Shown: in pieces, positions 1 through 8,308 of the stretch
How the letters are laid out: each line of letters begins with the position of its first letter
How positions within the stretch are numbered: position 1 is the stretch's first letter
Source: Novosphingobium kunmingense
GTDB taxonomy: Bacteria; Pseudomonadota; Alphaproteobacteria; Sphingomonadales; Sphingomonadaceae
Length of the DNA stretch: 64,000 bases
NCBI RefSeq assembly: GCF_002813245.1
Contig: NZ_PHUF01000002.1
Location: 1,169,881 to 1,233,880 of the forward strand
Reading direction: 5' to 3'
Notes under the pieces: generated by a model
Database searches by the model: none
What the model was told of the DNA's origin: nothing
The model's input: only the letters and a program-made list of their open reading frames with translations
Made by a program: the position numbers and the translations under genes

Positions 1-90
1 ACCCTGCGCGATCATTTCGGCCTCGACGTGCCCGAGGCCGCGCACCTGTGGCCGAAGATCGAGGAACGCCACGCGGCGCTGTTCACCTAG
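1..90 (+). CDS. C-terminal end of an unidentified protein (5' truncated by the window)
   Basis: An open frame runs from base 1 to a TAG at 88-90 and gives the last 29 residues of a protein, ending in ERHAALFT. The start lies outside the window. The fragment has no motif I can place, so I give no function. Its stop overlaps the stop of the convergent SRAP gene in a shared CTAG at 87-90, which supports it being a real gene end rather than chance reading. Confidence 0.5.
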   Translation, partial: TLRDHFGLDVPEAAHLWPKIEERHAALFT

Positions 91-716
91 AACAGCGCGC
101 CCTGGTCGCCCATCGGCTTGCCGTCGACCCAGCGGTCGCGTGTGTGTTCGGCCAGCAGCGGCTCCGGCCAGGTCCGCACCAGCGCCATGGCCTCGTCCGG
201 GCTGCCGTGGGTCCAGCAGTGCCATTCTTCGGGATCGAGGATCACCGGCATGCGGTCATGCACATCGGCCATCCACGGCGATGCGTCGGCCATGACCAAA
301 GTATAGCAATCGCCCCATTCGGGCGTGTGGCGCCACAGCCCTGCCACCGCGATCACCTCGCGGTCGGGCAAGGCATACCAGCTGCGCGTCATCCGTCCGG
401 TCGGCCCGCGCGGTTCGGCCCACTGGCTGACCGGCACCAAGCAGCGGCGGCGGGCGAAGCTGTCGCGCCAGAACGCGGTGGCGAGCTTGTCGTCGCGGGC
501 GTTGGTCACCGGCTTGGGCTTGAGCGGTTGTCCCCGCCGGCCCTTGAGCACCAGGGGAAAGCCCCAGGCCATGGCCCTGGCGCGGCCTTCGGCAACGACC
601 AGCCCGGGATAACCGGGATAGACCTCGCTTGCAAAGTTGGCCCGGTCATCGGCCTCCACCGCGAACAACTTGGCCACTTCCTGCGTGCCCTTGGTCATGC
701 GGTAAAGATTGCACAT
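87..716 (-). CDS. SOS response-associated peptidase (SRAP, YedK/HMCES family)
   Basis: The 209-residue product belongs to the SRAP family, which protects abasic sites in single-stranded DNA by forming a thiazolidine crosslink through Cys2. I chose the ATG at 714-716 because the protein must begin Met-Cys-Asn so that Cys2 becomes the N-terminus; a longer reading from 743 would bury it. Residues matching the YedK active site are visible: Cys2, Asn72 (in TNARDD), Glu101 (in WAEP) and His153 (in VHDRMP). The length is normal for bacterial members. It stands alone, convergent with the gene before it. A SOS box was not recognised upstream. Confidence 0.93.
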   Translation of the reverse strand: MCNLYRMTKGTQEVAKLFAVEADDRANFASEVYPGYPGLVVAEGRARAMAWGFPLVLKGRRGQPLKPKPVTNARDDKLATAFWRDSFARRRCLVPVSQWAEPRGPTGRMTRSWYALPDREVIAVAGLWRHTPEWGDCYTLVMADASPWMADVHDRMPVILDPEEWHCWTHGSPDEAMALVRTWPEPLLAEHTRDRWVDGKPMGDQGALF

Positions 717-721
717 CGGCG

Positions 722-1240
722 CTATTTCCGCGGGCGGCCGCAACCTTTGTCGGTCCGTCCGCTGTGAACGAAGACGACGTCATAGGGATAGACCACGTCG
801 CTCATCCCGTCGCTGCACTTGGCCGGGGTGAAGGTCAGCGTGAACGGCTTGCCGTTGAAGCGCGCGACATAGCGAATGATGTCGCCCTCGCGCCGTTCCA
901 GAGAGGGCACGACCACGCCGTTGAGCATGTCGGGCGTGACATACTTGAGCACCCATTTGGGGCTGATCTCGACCGACCAGAACGGCTCGGTCCCGAGCGC
1001 CTGGAGGCCCTTTTCCGCTTCAGGTGAAGGTGTGGGTGTGGGCGTGGCCAGAGGAGTTGGCGTCGGCCTGGGTGTCGGGGTTGGCGCCGGCCTGGGCGTT
1101 GCCGTGGGAGTGGGCGTCGGCGTCGCCGCGCCTGGCGAAGCATCCGGGGCAGCAGACGTCGGCGCGCCCTTGTCATTCGTTGCAGGAGGCGTGCAGCCGG
1201 CGACAGCCACGGCGGCCAGCGCCGCCACCCCCCTATGCAT
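722..1240 (-). CDS. Lipoprotein with Pro/Thr repeat linker and a C-terminal COG3650-like domain
   Basis: The 172-residue product starts at the ATG at 1238-1240 with a short lipoprotein signal peptide and a lipobox ending at Cys16 (AVAGC). Residues about 40-73 are an almost pure Pro-Thr/Pro-Arg repeat, probably a flexible spacer from the membrane. The C-terminal half begins LGTEPFWSVEI, a pattern seen in COG3650-type small periplasmic proteins; two Cys (in AKCSDG and KGCG) could form a disulfide. The start overlaps the stop of ubiA by 8 bases, so it is probably co-transcribed with ubiA. The function is unknown; envelope stress is only a guess from the fold family. Confidence 0.8.
   Translation of the reverse strand: MHRGVAALAAVAVAGCTPPATNDKGAPTSAAPDASPGAATPTPTPTATPRPAPTPTPRPTPTPLATPTPTPSPEAEKGLQALGTEPFWSVEISPKWVLKYVTPDMLNGVVVPSLERREGDIIRYVARFNGKPFTLTFTPAKCSDGMSDVVYPYDVVFVHSGRTDKGCGRPRK
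1022..1123 (-). repeat. Low-complexity repeat coding for the Pro-Thr linker
   Basis: About 100 bases rich in GTGGGCGT/GTTGGC-like units on the plus strand encode alternating Pro-Thr and Pro-Arg residues 40-73 of the lipoprotein. It is a coding microsatellite-like tract, so length variation between strains is plausible. Confidence 0.75.
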
Positions 1241-2135
1241 TGCCGACCACCCAGCACGCGAGCGCGACGAGCAAGCCGGCGGTGCGGTTGGAGCGGAATC
1301 GGGCAAGGGCGTTGTCGGCATCGTCGGGTTCCAAGGTCAGGGCCTGCCACCCAAGATGCAATGCTGCAGGTGCGAGCGCAAGCAGGACCAGCCAATCGGG
1401 CCGCAGCAGCCAGAACGCAAGCCCCCACAGCGCGATAGCCCCGGCATAGAACGCAGCGACTCCGCCCCTGACGTGTCGGCCGAGCGTCAGCGCGGAGGAT
1501 CCGACGCCGACCAGTGCGTCGTCCTCGCGGTCCTGGCAGGCGTAGATCGTGTCGTAGCCGACGCACCACGCCCAGGCGCCGACGTAAAGTGCCAGCATCA
1601 CCGCCAGCCCGTCGCCGCGCAGCGCCGTCCAGCCGACCGGAACGCCCCAGGTGAAGACCAGCCCGAGCCAGGCCTGCGGGAAGGCGGTTATCCGCTTCAT
1701 GAAGGGATAGGCGGCGACCAGCGCCAGGCTGCCCAGCGCCACGACCTGCGCCTGCCAGCGCAGCTGCAGCAGTACGACAAGCCCGACCAGGCACAGCGCG
1801 ACCAGCCAGGCCCAGGCAGAGCGCGGACTCACCCGGCCGCTGGCTACCGGACGCAGCGCGGTGCGCGCGACCCTGCCATCGATATCGGCATCGACGATGT
1901 CGTTGTAGACGCAGCCCGCGCCGCGCATCGCGACCGAGCCAATCAGCAGCCATGCCAGCAGGTCCCAGCGCCCCTGCCCGCCCGCAAGCAGAAGCCCCCA
2001 GGCACAAGGCCAATAGAGCAGCCACCAGCCGATCGGTCGGTCGAACCGGGCCAGCTGCGCATAATCGCGCCACGGCTGCGGCATGGCGGCCACCATGCCG
2101 CGGTGCTGGCTGTCAGGGACAATTTCAGCGGACAT
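1233..2135 (-). CDS. ubiA: 4-hydroxybenzoate polyprenyltransferase (ubiquinone biosynthesis)
   Basis: The 300-residue integral membrane protein attaches the polyprenyl tail to 4-hydroxybenzoate, the first committed membrane step of ubiquinone synthesis. Both Mg-diphosphate-binding signatures of the UbiA superfamily are present: NDIVDADID at 78-86 and DREDD at 202-206. Several hydrophobic helices alternate with these loops, and the length is typical. It is divergent from rsmE, with 46 bases between the starts, and overlaps the downstream lipoprotein by 8 bases. UbiA is preferred over other superfamily members because of the RFDRPIGWWLL opening characteristic of 4-hydroxybenzoate enzymes. Confidence 0.95.
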   Translation of the reverse strand: MSAEIVPDSQHRGMVAAMPQPWRDYAQLARFDRPIGWWLLYWPCAWGLLLAGGQGRWDLLAWLLIGSVAMRGAGCVYNDIVDADIDGRVARTALRPVASGRVSPRSAWAWLVALCLVGLVVLLQLRWQAQVVALGSLALVAAYPFMKRITAFPQAWLGLVFTWGVPVGWTALRGDGLAVMLALYVGAWAWCVGYDTIYACQDREDDALVGVGSSALTLGRHVRGGVAAFYAGAIALWGLAFWLLRPDWLVLLALAPAALHLGWQALTLEPDDADNALARFRSNRTAGLLVALACWVVGNA

Positions 2136-2181
2136 GTGCGTGCTCTAGCCAATCGGGGCAAATGCGCTAGAGCCTGCAGAG

Positions 2182-2925
2182 ATGCCCGCTACCCCCGCCT
2201 GGCCGCCGAAGTCCGCTCCGCGCCTGTTCGTAGACGGGCCGCTGGCCCAAGGCGCGACCCTGGCGCTCGAGGGCCCGCAGGCGCATTACCTGGGCCGGGT
2301 GATGCGGGTGAGCGAAGGCGATGCGGTGGTGCTGTGCGACGACATCACCGGGGAATGGGCCGCCCGCGTGGCCGGCGCCGGCAAGCGCGACGTAATGCTG
2401 ACGGTCGAGACGCGCTTGCGCCCTCGCGAAGCGGTGCCCGATTTCACACTCTGCGCCGCACTGCTCAAGAAGGACCGGTTCGACCTGGTGCTTGAAAAAG
2501 CCTGCGAACTGGGCGTCGCGGCGATCCAGCCGGTGCTGACCCGGCGCTGCGTGGCGGACAAGCTCAACCTCGATCGGGCCCGCGCGATCCTGGTCGAGGC
2601 GGCCGAACAGTGCGCCCGCACCGCGCTGCCCGCGGTGCACACGCCCGTCAAGCTCGACGCCTTGCTCAAGGCCTGGCCCGACACCCGCACCCTGTTCTTC
2701 GCCGACGAGGCCGGGGGCGAAGCCGCCGCGGCCCAGTTTGCCGCCTTTTCTGGCCCCGCCGCCCTCCTGACCGGCCCCGAAGGCGGCTTCGACGAGGCGG
2801 AGCGCGCCGCGATACGCGCCCTGCCTCAGGCCCGTGCCATCGCGCTCGGACCGCGTATCCTGCGCGGCGAAACCGCCGCGATTGCCGCCACCGCGCTGTG
2901 GATGGGGACGGCCGGCGATTGGTGA
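2182..2925 (+). CDS. rsmE: 16S rRNA (uracil-1498-N3)-methyltransferase
   Basis: The 247-residue enzyme uses S-adenosylmethionine to methylate U1498 of 16S rRNA. It shows the RsmE layout: an N-terminal PUA-like RNA-binding region with AHYLGRVMR at 34-42, then a SPOUT domain with the trefoil-knot motifs GPEGGF (198-203) and LGPRILRGETA (222-232), and the EQC motif at 142-144. In many alphaproteobacteria rsmE is linked to ubiA and gshA, exactly as here: ubiA is divergent on the left and gshA follows in the same direction after 54 bases. Confidence 0.96.
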   Translation: MPATPAWPPKSAPRLFVDGPLAQGATLALEGPQAHYLGRVMRVSEGDAVVLCDDITGEWAARVAGAGKRDVMLTVETRLRPREAVPDFTLCAALLKKDRFDLVLEKACELGVAAIQPVLTRRCVADKLNLDRARAILVEAAEQCARTALPAVHTPVKLDALLKAWPDTRTLFFADEAGGEAAAAQFAAFSGPAALLTGPEGGFDEAERAAIRALPQARAIALGPRILRGETAAIAATALWMGTAGDW

Positions 2926-2979
2926 ACTGTCACACAATTTCGCTAGCGCCGGTGCGATCAAAGCACTAACTGCGGCGCC

Positions 2980-4350
2980 ATGAGCACGAGACAGGTTTCA
3001 GATCGAAACGATCCGATCATCGAAAACCGCGAGCAGCTTGCCGCACCGATGATCAAGGGGGAAAAGCCGCGCGACCGCTGGCGGATCGGAACCGAGCACG
3101 AAAAGCTGGTCTATTGCACCGGCGATCATCACGCCCCCAGCTATGACGAGAAAGGCGGCATTCGCGACCTCCTCGTGGCGCTCGAAGCCTATGGCTGGGA
3201 ACCGGTCATCGAAGGCGGCAACATCATCGCGCTGAGCGGCAGCGACGGCGCGGTCAGCCTTGAACCGGCGGGGCAGCTCGAACTGTCCGGCGCACCGCTC
3301 GAGACGATCCACCAGACCTGCGCCGAAACCGGCCGCCACCTCGACCAGGTCAAGGCGATCGGGGCGCGGACCGGCAAGGGCTTCCTCGGCCTTGGCATGT
3401 GGCCCGACAAGACCCGGGCCGAGCTGCCGATCATGCCCAAGGGTCGCTACGAGATCATGCTGCGGCACATGCCGCGCGTCGGCAACCTCGGCCTCGACAT
3501 GATGCTGCGCACCTGCACCATCCAGGTCAACCTCGACTATGCGAGCGAGGCGGACATGGTGCAGAAGTTCCGCACAAGCCTGGCTCTGCAGCCGCTGGCC
3601 ACCGCGCTGTTCGCCAATTCGCCCTTCACCGAGGGCAAGCCCAACGGCTTCCTGTCGTACCGCAGCCATATCTGGACCGACACCGATCCGCACCGCACCG
3701 GCATGATCGGCTTCGTCTTCGAGGACGGCTTCGGCTATGACCGCTACGTCGAATACATGCTCGACGTGCCGATGTATTTCGTCTTCCGCGACGGCAAGTA
3801 CATCGATGCGGCGGGGCTGTCGTTCCGCGATTTCCTCGACGGCAAGCTCTCGGTCCTGCCGGGCGAGCGGCCACGGATGAGCGACTGGACCGACCATCTG
3901 TCGACCGCGTTCCCTGAAGTGCGGCTGAAGTCGTTTCTCGAAATGCGCGGCGCCGACGGCGGCCCGTGGAACAAGATCTGCGCCCTGCCCGCGTTCTGGG
4001 TCGGCCTGCTCTACGACCAGACGGCGCTCGACGCGGCGTGGGACCTGGTCAAGGGCTGGGACATGGAAGGGCGCGAGGCGCTGCGTGCTGCCGTGCCCAA
4101 GCTGGGTCTCGACGCACCGGTGCCGGGCGGCGGCACGCTCAAGGATATCGCCGCAGAAGTGCTGGCGATCAGCCGCGCCGGTCTCAATTCGCGCAGCCGC
4201 CTCAATTCGATGGGCGAAACCGAAGCGGGCTTCCTCAATCCGCTCGACGAGATCGTCCGGTCGGGCAAGGTCCCGGCGCAGGTCCTGCTCGACAAGTTCC
4301 ACGGCGAATGGGGCGGCGACATTTCGCGCGTCTACGAGATGAGCTTCTGA
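2980..4350 (+). CDS. gshA: Glutamate-cysteine ligase, plant/alphaproteobacterial type
   Basis: The 456-residue enzyme makes gamma-glutamylcysteine, the first step of glutathione synthesis. It is of the plant-type GCL family, not the E. coli GshA type; the diagnostic GTEHEK lies at 37-42 and the length matches the family (about 455). It contains two Cys in the middle (RTCTIQ) and one near EHEKLVYC; plant enzymes are redox-regulated by disulfides, but whether this applies here is unknown. The TGA stop shares its A with the start of the next small gene (TGATG), which suggests translational coupling. Confidence 0.95.
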   Translation: MSTRQVSDRNDPIIENREQLAAPMIKGEKPRDRWRIGTEHEKLVYCTGDHHAPSYDEKGGIRDLLVALEAYGWEPVIEGGNIIALSGSDGAVSLEPAGQLELSGAPLETIHQTCAETGRHLDQVKAIGARTGKGFLGLGMWPDKTRAELPIMPKGRYEIMLRHMPRVGNLGLDMMLRTCTIQVNLDYASEADMVQKFRTSLALQPLATALFANSPFTEGKPNGFLSYRSHIWTDTDPHRTGMIGFVFEDGFGYDRYVEYMLDVPMYFVFRDGKYIDAAGLSFRDFLDGKLSVLPGERPRMSDWTDHLSTAFPEVRLKSFLEMRGADGGPWNKICALPAFWVGLLYDQTALDAAWDLVKGWDMEGREALRAAVPKLGLDAPVPGGGTLKDIAAEVLAISRAGLNSRSRLNSMGETEAGFLNPLDEIVRSGKVPAQVLLDKFHGEWGGDISRVYEMSF

Positions 4351-4652
4351 TGCCGGTTGCGGTGATCGGCCAGTTCCGGCTTCCACCCGAGCGGCTCACC
4401 GAGGCGCGCGGCGCGATGGAGCGCGTGGTTACGGCGACGCTCGGCGAAGCGGGGTGCCTCGCCTACAGCTATGCCGAGGACGTGCTCGACCCCGGCCTGA
4501 TCCGCGTGAGCGAACTGTGGGAAAGCCGCGCCCACCTCGCCGCGCACTTCGCCGCGCCGCACATGGCCCGCTGGCAGGAAGAGCGGGCCGCCCTCGGCCT
4601 CACGGGTCGCCAGGTCACCGCTTACGAACTGGGCGCCGCCGAAGCGCTCTGA
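4350..4652 (+). CDS. Antibiotic biosynthesis monooxygenase (ABM)-fold protein
   Basis: This 100-residue protein has the ABM ferredoxin-like fold pattern: beta start VAVIGQFRL, then a helix, GCLAYSYAED, RVSELWES and a C-terminal helix HMARWQEE. Such small dimeric proteins include quinol monooxygenases and many uncharacterised detoxification enzymes, and function cannot be fixed from sequence. The start ATG at 4350 overlaps the gshA stop by one base, so it is almost surely translated with gshA; a role in thiol or quinone handling is inference only. Its 3' end overlaps the convergent membrane-protein gene by 31 bases. Confidence 0.8.
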   Translation: MPVAVIGQFRLPPERLTEARGAMERVVTATLGEAGCLAYSYAEDVLDPGLIRVSELWESRAHLAAHFAAPHMARWQEERAALGLTGRQVTAYELGAAEAL

Positions 4653-5992
4653 ACCCCCGGGCGCCTCGCGTTAAGCGCCCGGCCCAAGCGCGCCAGCGGC
4701 GCGGTGATCAGGCCGTTCGCCTCCATCCAGTGCCAGTAGGCGACATATTTGGGATCCTCGGCGAGCAGGTGCTTCTCCTCGGTCCGCGCCCGCCAGAAAT
4801 AGATCGCGCTGACCACGCCAAGGAAGAAGGTGTTGCGCACCATGTCGGTGAACGATCCGGTCGTCACGAACATCGGCAGCACCGCGCACCACCAAAACAG
4901 GTTCTTCGACAGGTAGGCCGGATGGCGGGTGAAGGCGTAGGGCCCGTTGGTCAGCACGCCCCGATAGGTCAGGTTGGAAAAGCGTATGCCGAAGGCCACC
5001 GTCGCCCAGGCGTAGATGGCGGTCAGCACCACCAGCAGTCCCGCCCAGCCCCACTGCAGCGCTTCGAAACCGCCCAGAACGCGGGCCCAGTTATCGTCGC
5101 CATCGGTGCCGGCGGTGTAGAAGATCGGCCGCCCCGCCCCCATGATCTGGAACGGAGGGTAGCACAGCAGCGCGGCGAGCCACCCCGCAACATAAGGGTT
5201 GGCCGACCGGATCTGCGCGTCGAGCGGCTTCATCGTCAAGACGTAGCCGACCGTGCCGACCTGTTCGTCGAGCACGAACATCAAGGTGACCAGGATCGCG
5301 GCAAGGCCCGCAGGCGAGGCTGCCATGACGCTCCAGTCGGGCGCGACGAGGTTGGTGAACCCGCCAGGCACGATCGAGATCATGAAGGCGGTGAAAAAGC
5401 CCTTCACCGCCCAGGCACGCAGGTGGATCCAGACCTGACTGCGGTCTGCCGCCTCGCGCCCGATCAGCACCGCGCCGAAGTGCCAGCAGGCGTCGCGCGA
5501 TTCGACCAGGCGGCGGTCGAGCCAGAAGACATAGGGAATCGACAGCACGAACAGCGGAAGGGCCAGCGCCGAGAGCACTTCCATCGCGATCAGGTAGGGT
5601 GAGGACCAGTACCAGCGGCACAGGCAATAGAGCGCCGCAATCAGGGCCCATGTGGCCCACAGCCCGGCCAGCTTCGTCACCGAGATGTCGAATATTGCCG
5701 CGATCGGCCGGCGCAGCGACCAGTCGATCCCGGTCGACGGGCGGAGATGGACCTTGTCGATCAGCACCGACCACAACACCATCGGCAGCGCGGTGATGAC
5801 CAGGCCCAGCAGGGCAGCGTAGGGTCCGACCAACCGTGCGCGCGGGCCGGGCGCGTTCAGCGCGTCGGCGATCTCTGGCCAGAAATGGCAGACGCAGACC
5901 CACACCGCGAGGCCCGCCACGCCGGTCAGGCCAATCGCCGCCGAAACATCGCTGCTCGGGCGCGGACCGGAGGGAGCGGGGCGCGTGGTCAT
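4622..5992 (-). CDS. Multi-pass membrane protein with C-terminal isoprenylcysteine methyltransferase-like domain
   Basis: The 456-residue protein has roughly ten hydrophobic segments. The last 130 residues carry the signature of the ICMT/PEMT group of membrane methyltransferases: FSNLTYRGVLTNGPYAFTRH, then PAYLSKNLFWW, and later RTEEKHLLAEDPKYVAYWHW. This catalytic motif suggests S-adenosylmethionine-dependent methylation of a lipid-like or thiol substrate. The N-terminal 300 residues are not usual for ICMT and I do not recognise them. It lies between the gshA pair and bamB; no substrate can be deduced. Confidence 0.8.
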   Translation of the reverse strand: MTTRPAPSGPRPSSDVSAAIGLTGVAGLAVWVCVCHFWPEIADALNAPGPRARLVGPYAALLGLVITALPMVLWSVLIDKVHLRPSTGIDWSLRRPIAAIFDISVTKLAGLWATWALIAALYCLCRWYWSSPYLIAMEVLSALALPLFVLSIPYVFWLDRRLVESRDACWHFGAVLIGREAADRSQVWIHLRAWAVKGFFTAFMISIVPGGFTNLVAPDWSVMAASPAGLAAILVTLMFVLDEQVGTVGYVLTMKPLDAQIRSANPYVAGWLAALLCYPPFQIMGAGRPIFYTAGTDGDDNWARVLGGFEALQWGWAGLLVVLTAIYAWATVAFGIRFSNLTYRGVLTNGPYAFTRHPAYLSKNLFWWCAVLPMFVTTGSFTDMVRNTFFLGVVSAIYFWRARTEEKHLLAEDPKYVAYWHWMEANGLITAPLARLGRALNARRPGVQSASAAPSS

Positions 5993-6037
5993 CCCGCCCG
6001 CCTTAGCCGCGAAGGGTTAAGGCGGGGGTAACGCTGA

Positions 6038-7381
6038 TCACCTGAGCGCGGTGATCGTGCCGTCGTCGTCGAGCACGTAGAGCGTGCTGTTCGCCACGAC
6101 CGGCGAGAGCGACACGGCCGCCTTGGTGCGCGTCACCAGCTGCGGCGCCCCGTCGGCCACGCCGGCGGAATAGATCTCCCCGTTGCTGTTGGCGAACCAC
6201 AGGCGGTCGCCGGCCAGCACCGGTCCGGTCCAGAACACCGGATCGGATTTCTTTTCCTCGTTACCGAAACGGGTCAGCTGCTGCACCCAGCGCACCTTGC
6301 CGTTGCTGCGCGCGATGCAAAGCAGCTTGGCATCGTCGGTCAGGGTGAAGATCCAGTCGCCGGCGACCGCCGGGGTGGAAATGCCCGCGAGGTTGAGTTC
6401 CCAGATGCGCTGGCCCGAGACGAGCTCATAGGCCGCCATGCGCCCGCCCTGGCCCAGCGCGAAGACGCGGCCGCGGTCGATGATCGGATCGGCGTCGATG
6501 TCGGTCAGCACCCCGACCGAAGTCGACAGCGAGGTGCGCGCGAGGGCATCGGCCCACAGCTGCCGGCCGTTCTCGTAGCGATAGGCGACCAGTTCGCCGG
6601 TCGAATAACCGGTGATCACCGTGCCCTGCCCGGCCGCCGGAGCCGCCACGCCGAACACCCCGGTCTGCCCGCTGGCGCCGGTTTCGTTCCACTGCAGCGT
6701 GCCGTCGGCGGCATTGAGGCTGACGATCTGGTTGTCCATCGTCATAACGTAGACCGAGCCGAAGGCGATCGTCGGCGATCCGCGTAGCGGACCCGCTGGC
6801 TTGACCTTCCACAACTGCTTGCCGTCGCTTGCATCGAGCGCGGCCACTTCGCCGACACCGGTCGTCACATAGACCTTGCCGTCGTTGTAGGACGCGCCGC
6901 CGCCATAGACGCTGCTCGCCGCATCGCCCTTGACCGAGAAGCTCTGGCTCCAGCGGCGCGCGCCGGTGCCCGCGTCGAAAGCCGTGACCACGCCGTCGGT
7001 GCCCATGGCGAAGAGCTGGCCGCCGCCGACCACGGGGGATGCGGCAAGGCGCTGCTTCTTGCCTGAACCGGCGATCGCCCCGGTCCAGATTTGCGCCGGG
7101 GTGGCCGACAGGGCCAGGTTGCCATAGCTCTTGCCGGCGTTGCCGCCGGCCTGGGGCCAGTCGGCGTTGACCGCGGCAGGCGGCAGGACCACGGCAACGC
7201 CGTCCAGAGCCGGATCGACCTTGGCGCCGGATTCGACGCGGCTGAGGATCGCCACGCGGTCCCCCACGGTGGGCGTCGAGGGCTTGCCCTTGCCGCCGAA
7301 CACGCCGCAGCCGGACAAGCCGAGGGCCAGCACAAGGGCGAGCGGAGCGGCACCTTTTCGGAAGATCGAGATCGAGGGCAT
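6038..7381 (-). CDS. bamB: Outer membrane protein assembly factor BamB (PQQ-type beta-propeller lipoprotein)
   Basis: BamB is a periplasmic lipoprotein of the BAM complex that helps insert beta-barrel proteins in the outer membrane. The product (447 residues) has a signal peptide with lipobox LSGC, then repeated propeller blades: GGGQLFAMGTDGVVTAFDA, KVYVTTGVGEVAALDAS, YVMTMDNQIVSLNAADG, and a final TLYVLDDDGTITALR. I chose the ATG at 7379-7381 because AAGGA lies about 11 bases upstream; an ATG seven codons earlier has no ribosome binding site. It follows the YfgM-like gene by 45 bases, the same order as in enterobacteria (yfgM-bamB-der), though der is not next here. Confidence 0.93.
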   Translation of the reverse strand: MPSISIFRKGAAPLALVLALGLSGCGVFGGKGKPSTPTVGDRVAILSRVESGAKVDPALDGVAVVLPPAAVNADWPQAGGNAGKSYGNLALSATPAQIWTGAIAGSGKKQRLAASPVVGGGQLFAMGTDGVVTAFDAGTGARRWSQSFSVKGDAASSVYGGGASYNDGKVYVTTGVGEVAALDASDGKQLWKVKPAGPLRGSPTIAFGSVYVMTMDNQIVSLNAADGTLQWNETGASGQTGVFGVAAPAAGQGTVITGYSTGELVAYRYENGRQLWADALARTSLSTSVGVLTDIDADPIIDRGRVFALGQGGRMAAYELVSGQRIWELNLAGISTPAVAGDWIFTLTDDAKLLCIARSNGKVRWVQQLTRFGNEEKKSDPVFWTGPVLAGDRLWFANSNGEIYSAGVADGAPQLVTRTKAAVSLSPVVANSTLYVLDDDGTITALR

Positions 7382-7426
7382 CGGCAGTTCTATCCTTGGC
7401 ATTCGGGTCAGCCCGGCGGGCCGGTG

Positions 7427-8191
7427 TTACGGGTTGGCAGGCGCGGCGCCGGACGGCGACAGTGCCGGAGCATCGCCCGCTTCGAAGCCGAGCTGGCCGG
7501 CGATCAGGCGCGCGCGAGCGCGCAGCGACTGCGGCACGCCGGTGTCCTTGGCGATGGCGGCGAACAGCGGGCCGGCCTGGTCGGGCCTGTTCGCCTTGAG
7601 CATGGCAAGGCCGGTCATCTCGCCGGCGCTGCCGAACCACGGGTTGCCTGGCACGGCAAGCGGCTTCAGCCGGTCGATCACCTGCTGCGGGGGCAAGCTG
7701 TCATAGCGGGCGGCCACTTCGCGCAGCAGGGCAAGGTCGCGATAGGCCTGCGGAACACTGCCATCGGCGGCGATCGCGGCGAAGGCCCTGGCCGCATCCT
7801 CGGTCTTGCCCGACTGCTGGCGAAGCGCGGCGGCGCTCAACGCGGCGACGGCCTTGCTGGCGTCGCTGCCGTCCTTGGCCAAAGCGTCCAATTCGGCAAT
7901 CGCGCCGGTCGCCGCAGCGGGGCTGGCGGCGGCTTTTTCCAGCGCCAGGACGGTCTTTTCGCTGCGTTCCGAGGCGGCCTGCTTCTGGCTGTGGTCCCAG
8001 TAGAGATAGCCCGCCAGGCCCACCAGCACGACGGCAAGGCCGATACCGACCAGCATGCCATAGCGCTTCATCGCGCCGACCATCTGGTCTTCGCGCAGCG
8101 CCTCGTCGACTTCGCGCAGGAAGCCGTCCTGTTGGGCGGCAAGACGCTGGGCTACGGGGCTGGTGTTCGAACTGTCGGGAGGCAGGGCCAA
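7427..8191 (-). CDS. YfgM-like single-span tetratricopeptide protein
   Basis: The 254-residue protein has a cytoplasmic N-terminus, one membrane helix at about 46-65 (GMLVGIGLAVVLVGLAGYLY) and a periplasmic alanine-rich helical part resembling degenerate tetratricopeptide repeats. That is the architecture of YfgM, a partner of the SecYEG/PpiD periplasmic chaperone network. Position just upstream of bamB supports this. The start is a TTG at 8189-8191 preceded by GAAGG at nine bases; there is no in-frame ATG before the membrane segment. Alternative: a tetratricopeptide protein with another envelope role. Confidence 0.85.
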   Translation of the reverse strand: MALPPDSSNTSPVAQRLAAQQDGFLREVDEALREDQMVGAMKRYGMLVGIGLAVVLVGLAGYLYWDHSQKQAASERSEKTVLALEKAAASPAAATGAIAELDALAKDGSDASKAVAALSAAALRQQSGKTEDAARAFAAIAADGSVPQAYRDLALLREVAARYDSLPPQQVIDRLKPLAVPGNPWFGSAGEMTGLAMLKANRPDQAGPLFAAIAKDTGVPQSLRARARLIAGQLGFEAGDAPALSPSGAAPANP

Positions 8192-8230
8192 GATTACGGG
8201 CCTTCACTGGCTGGTTGACGCTTTGGCGGG

Positions 8231-8258
8231 TGTTTAGCGGATGGGCGGGCCTTTTCAA
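8231..8258 (-). promoter_or_regulatory. Candidate promoter for yfgM-bamB
   Basis: On the minus strand TTGAAA (8258-8253) and TAAACA (8236-8231) are separated by 16 bases, 40 bases before the TTG start. This is a reasonable housekeeping promoter match; it has not been tested. Confidence 0.5.
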
Positions 8259-8308
8259 CGCCTGTCTGTGCGTTTCCCCCGCTGAAGCACATGTGAACGG
8301 CAGCGCGC

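Noticed and set aside
1022..1123. CRISPR or regulatory repeat array
   Set aside because: The units are short and imperfect with no spacers, and they encode the Pro-Thr linker in frame.
6036..6057. Inverted repeat GATCACC/GGTGATC at the bamB 3' end
   Set aside because: It lies across the last codons of bamB, only 7 bp long and with no T-tract, so it is probably chance.
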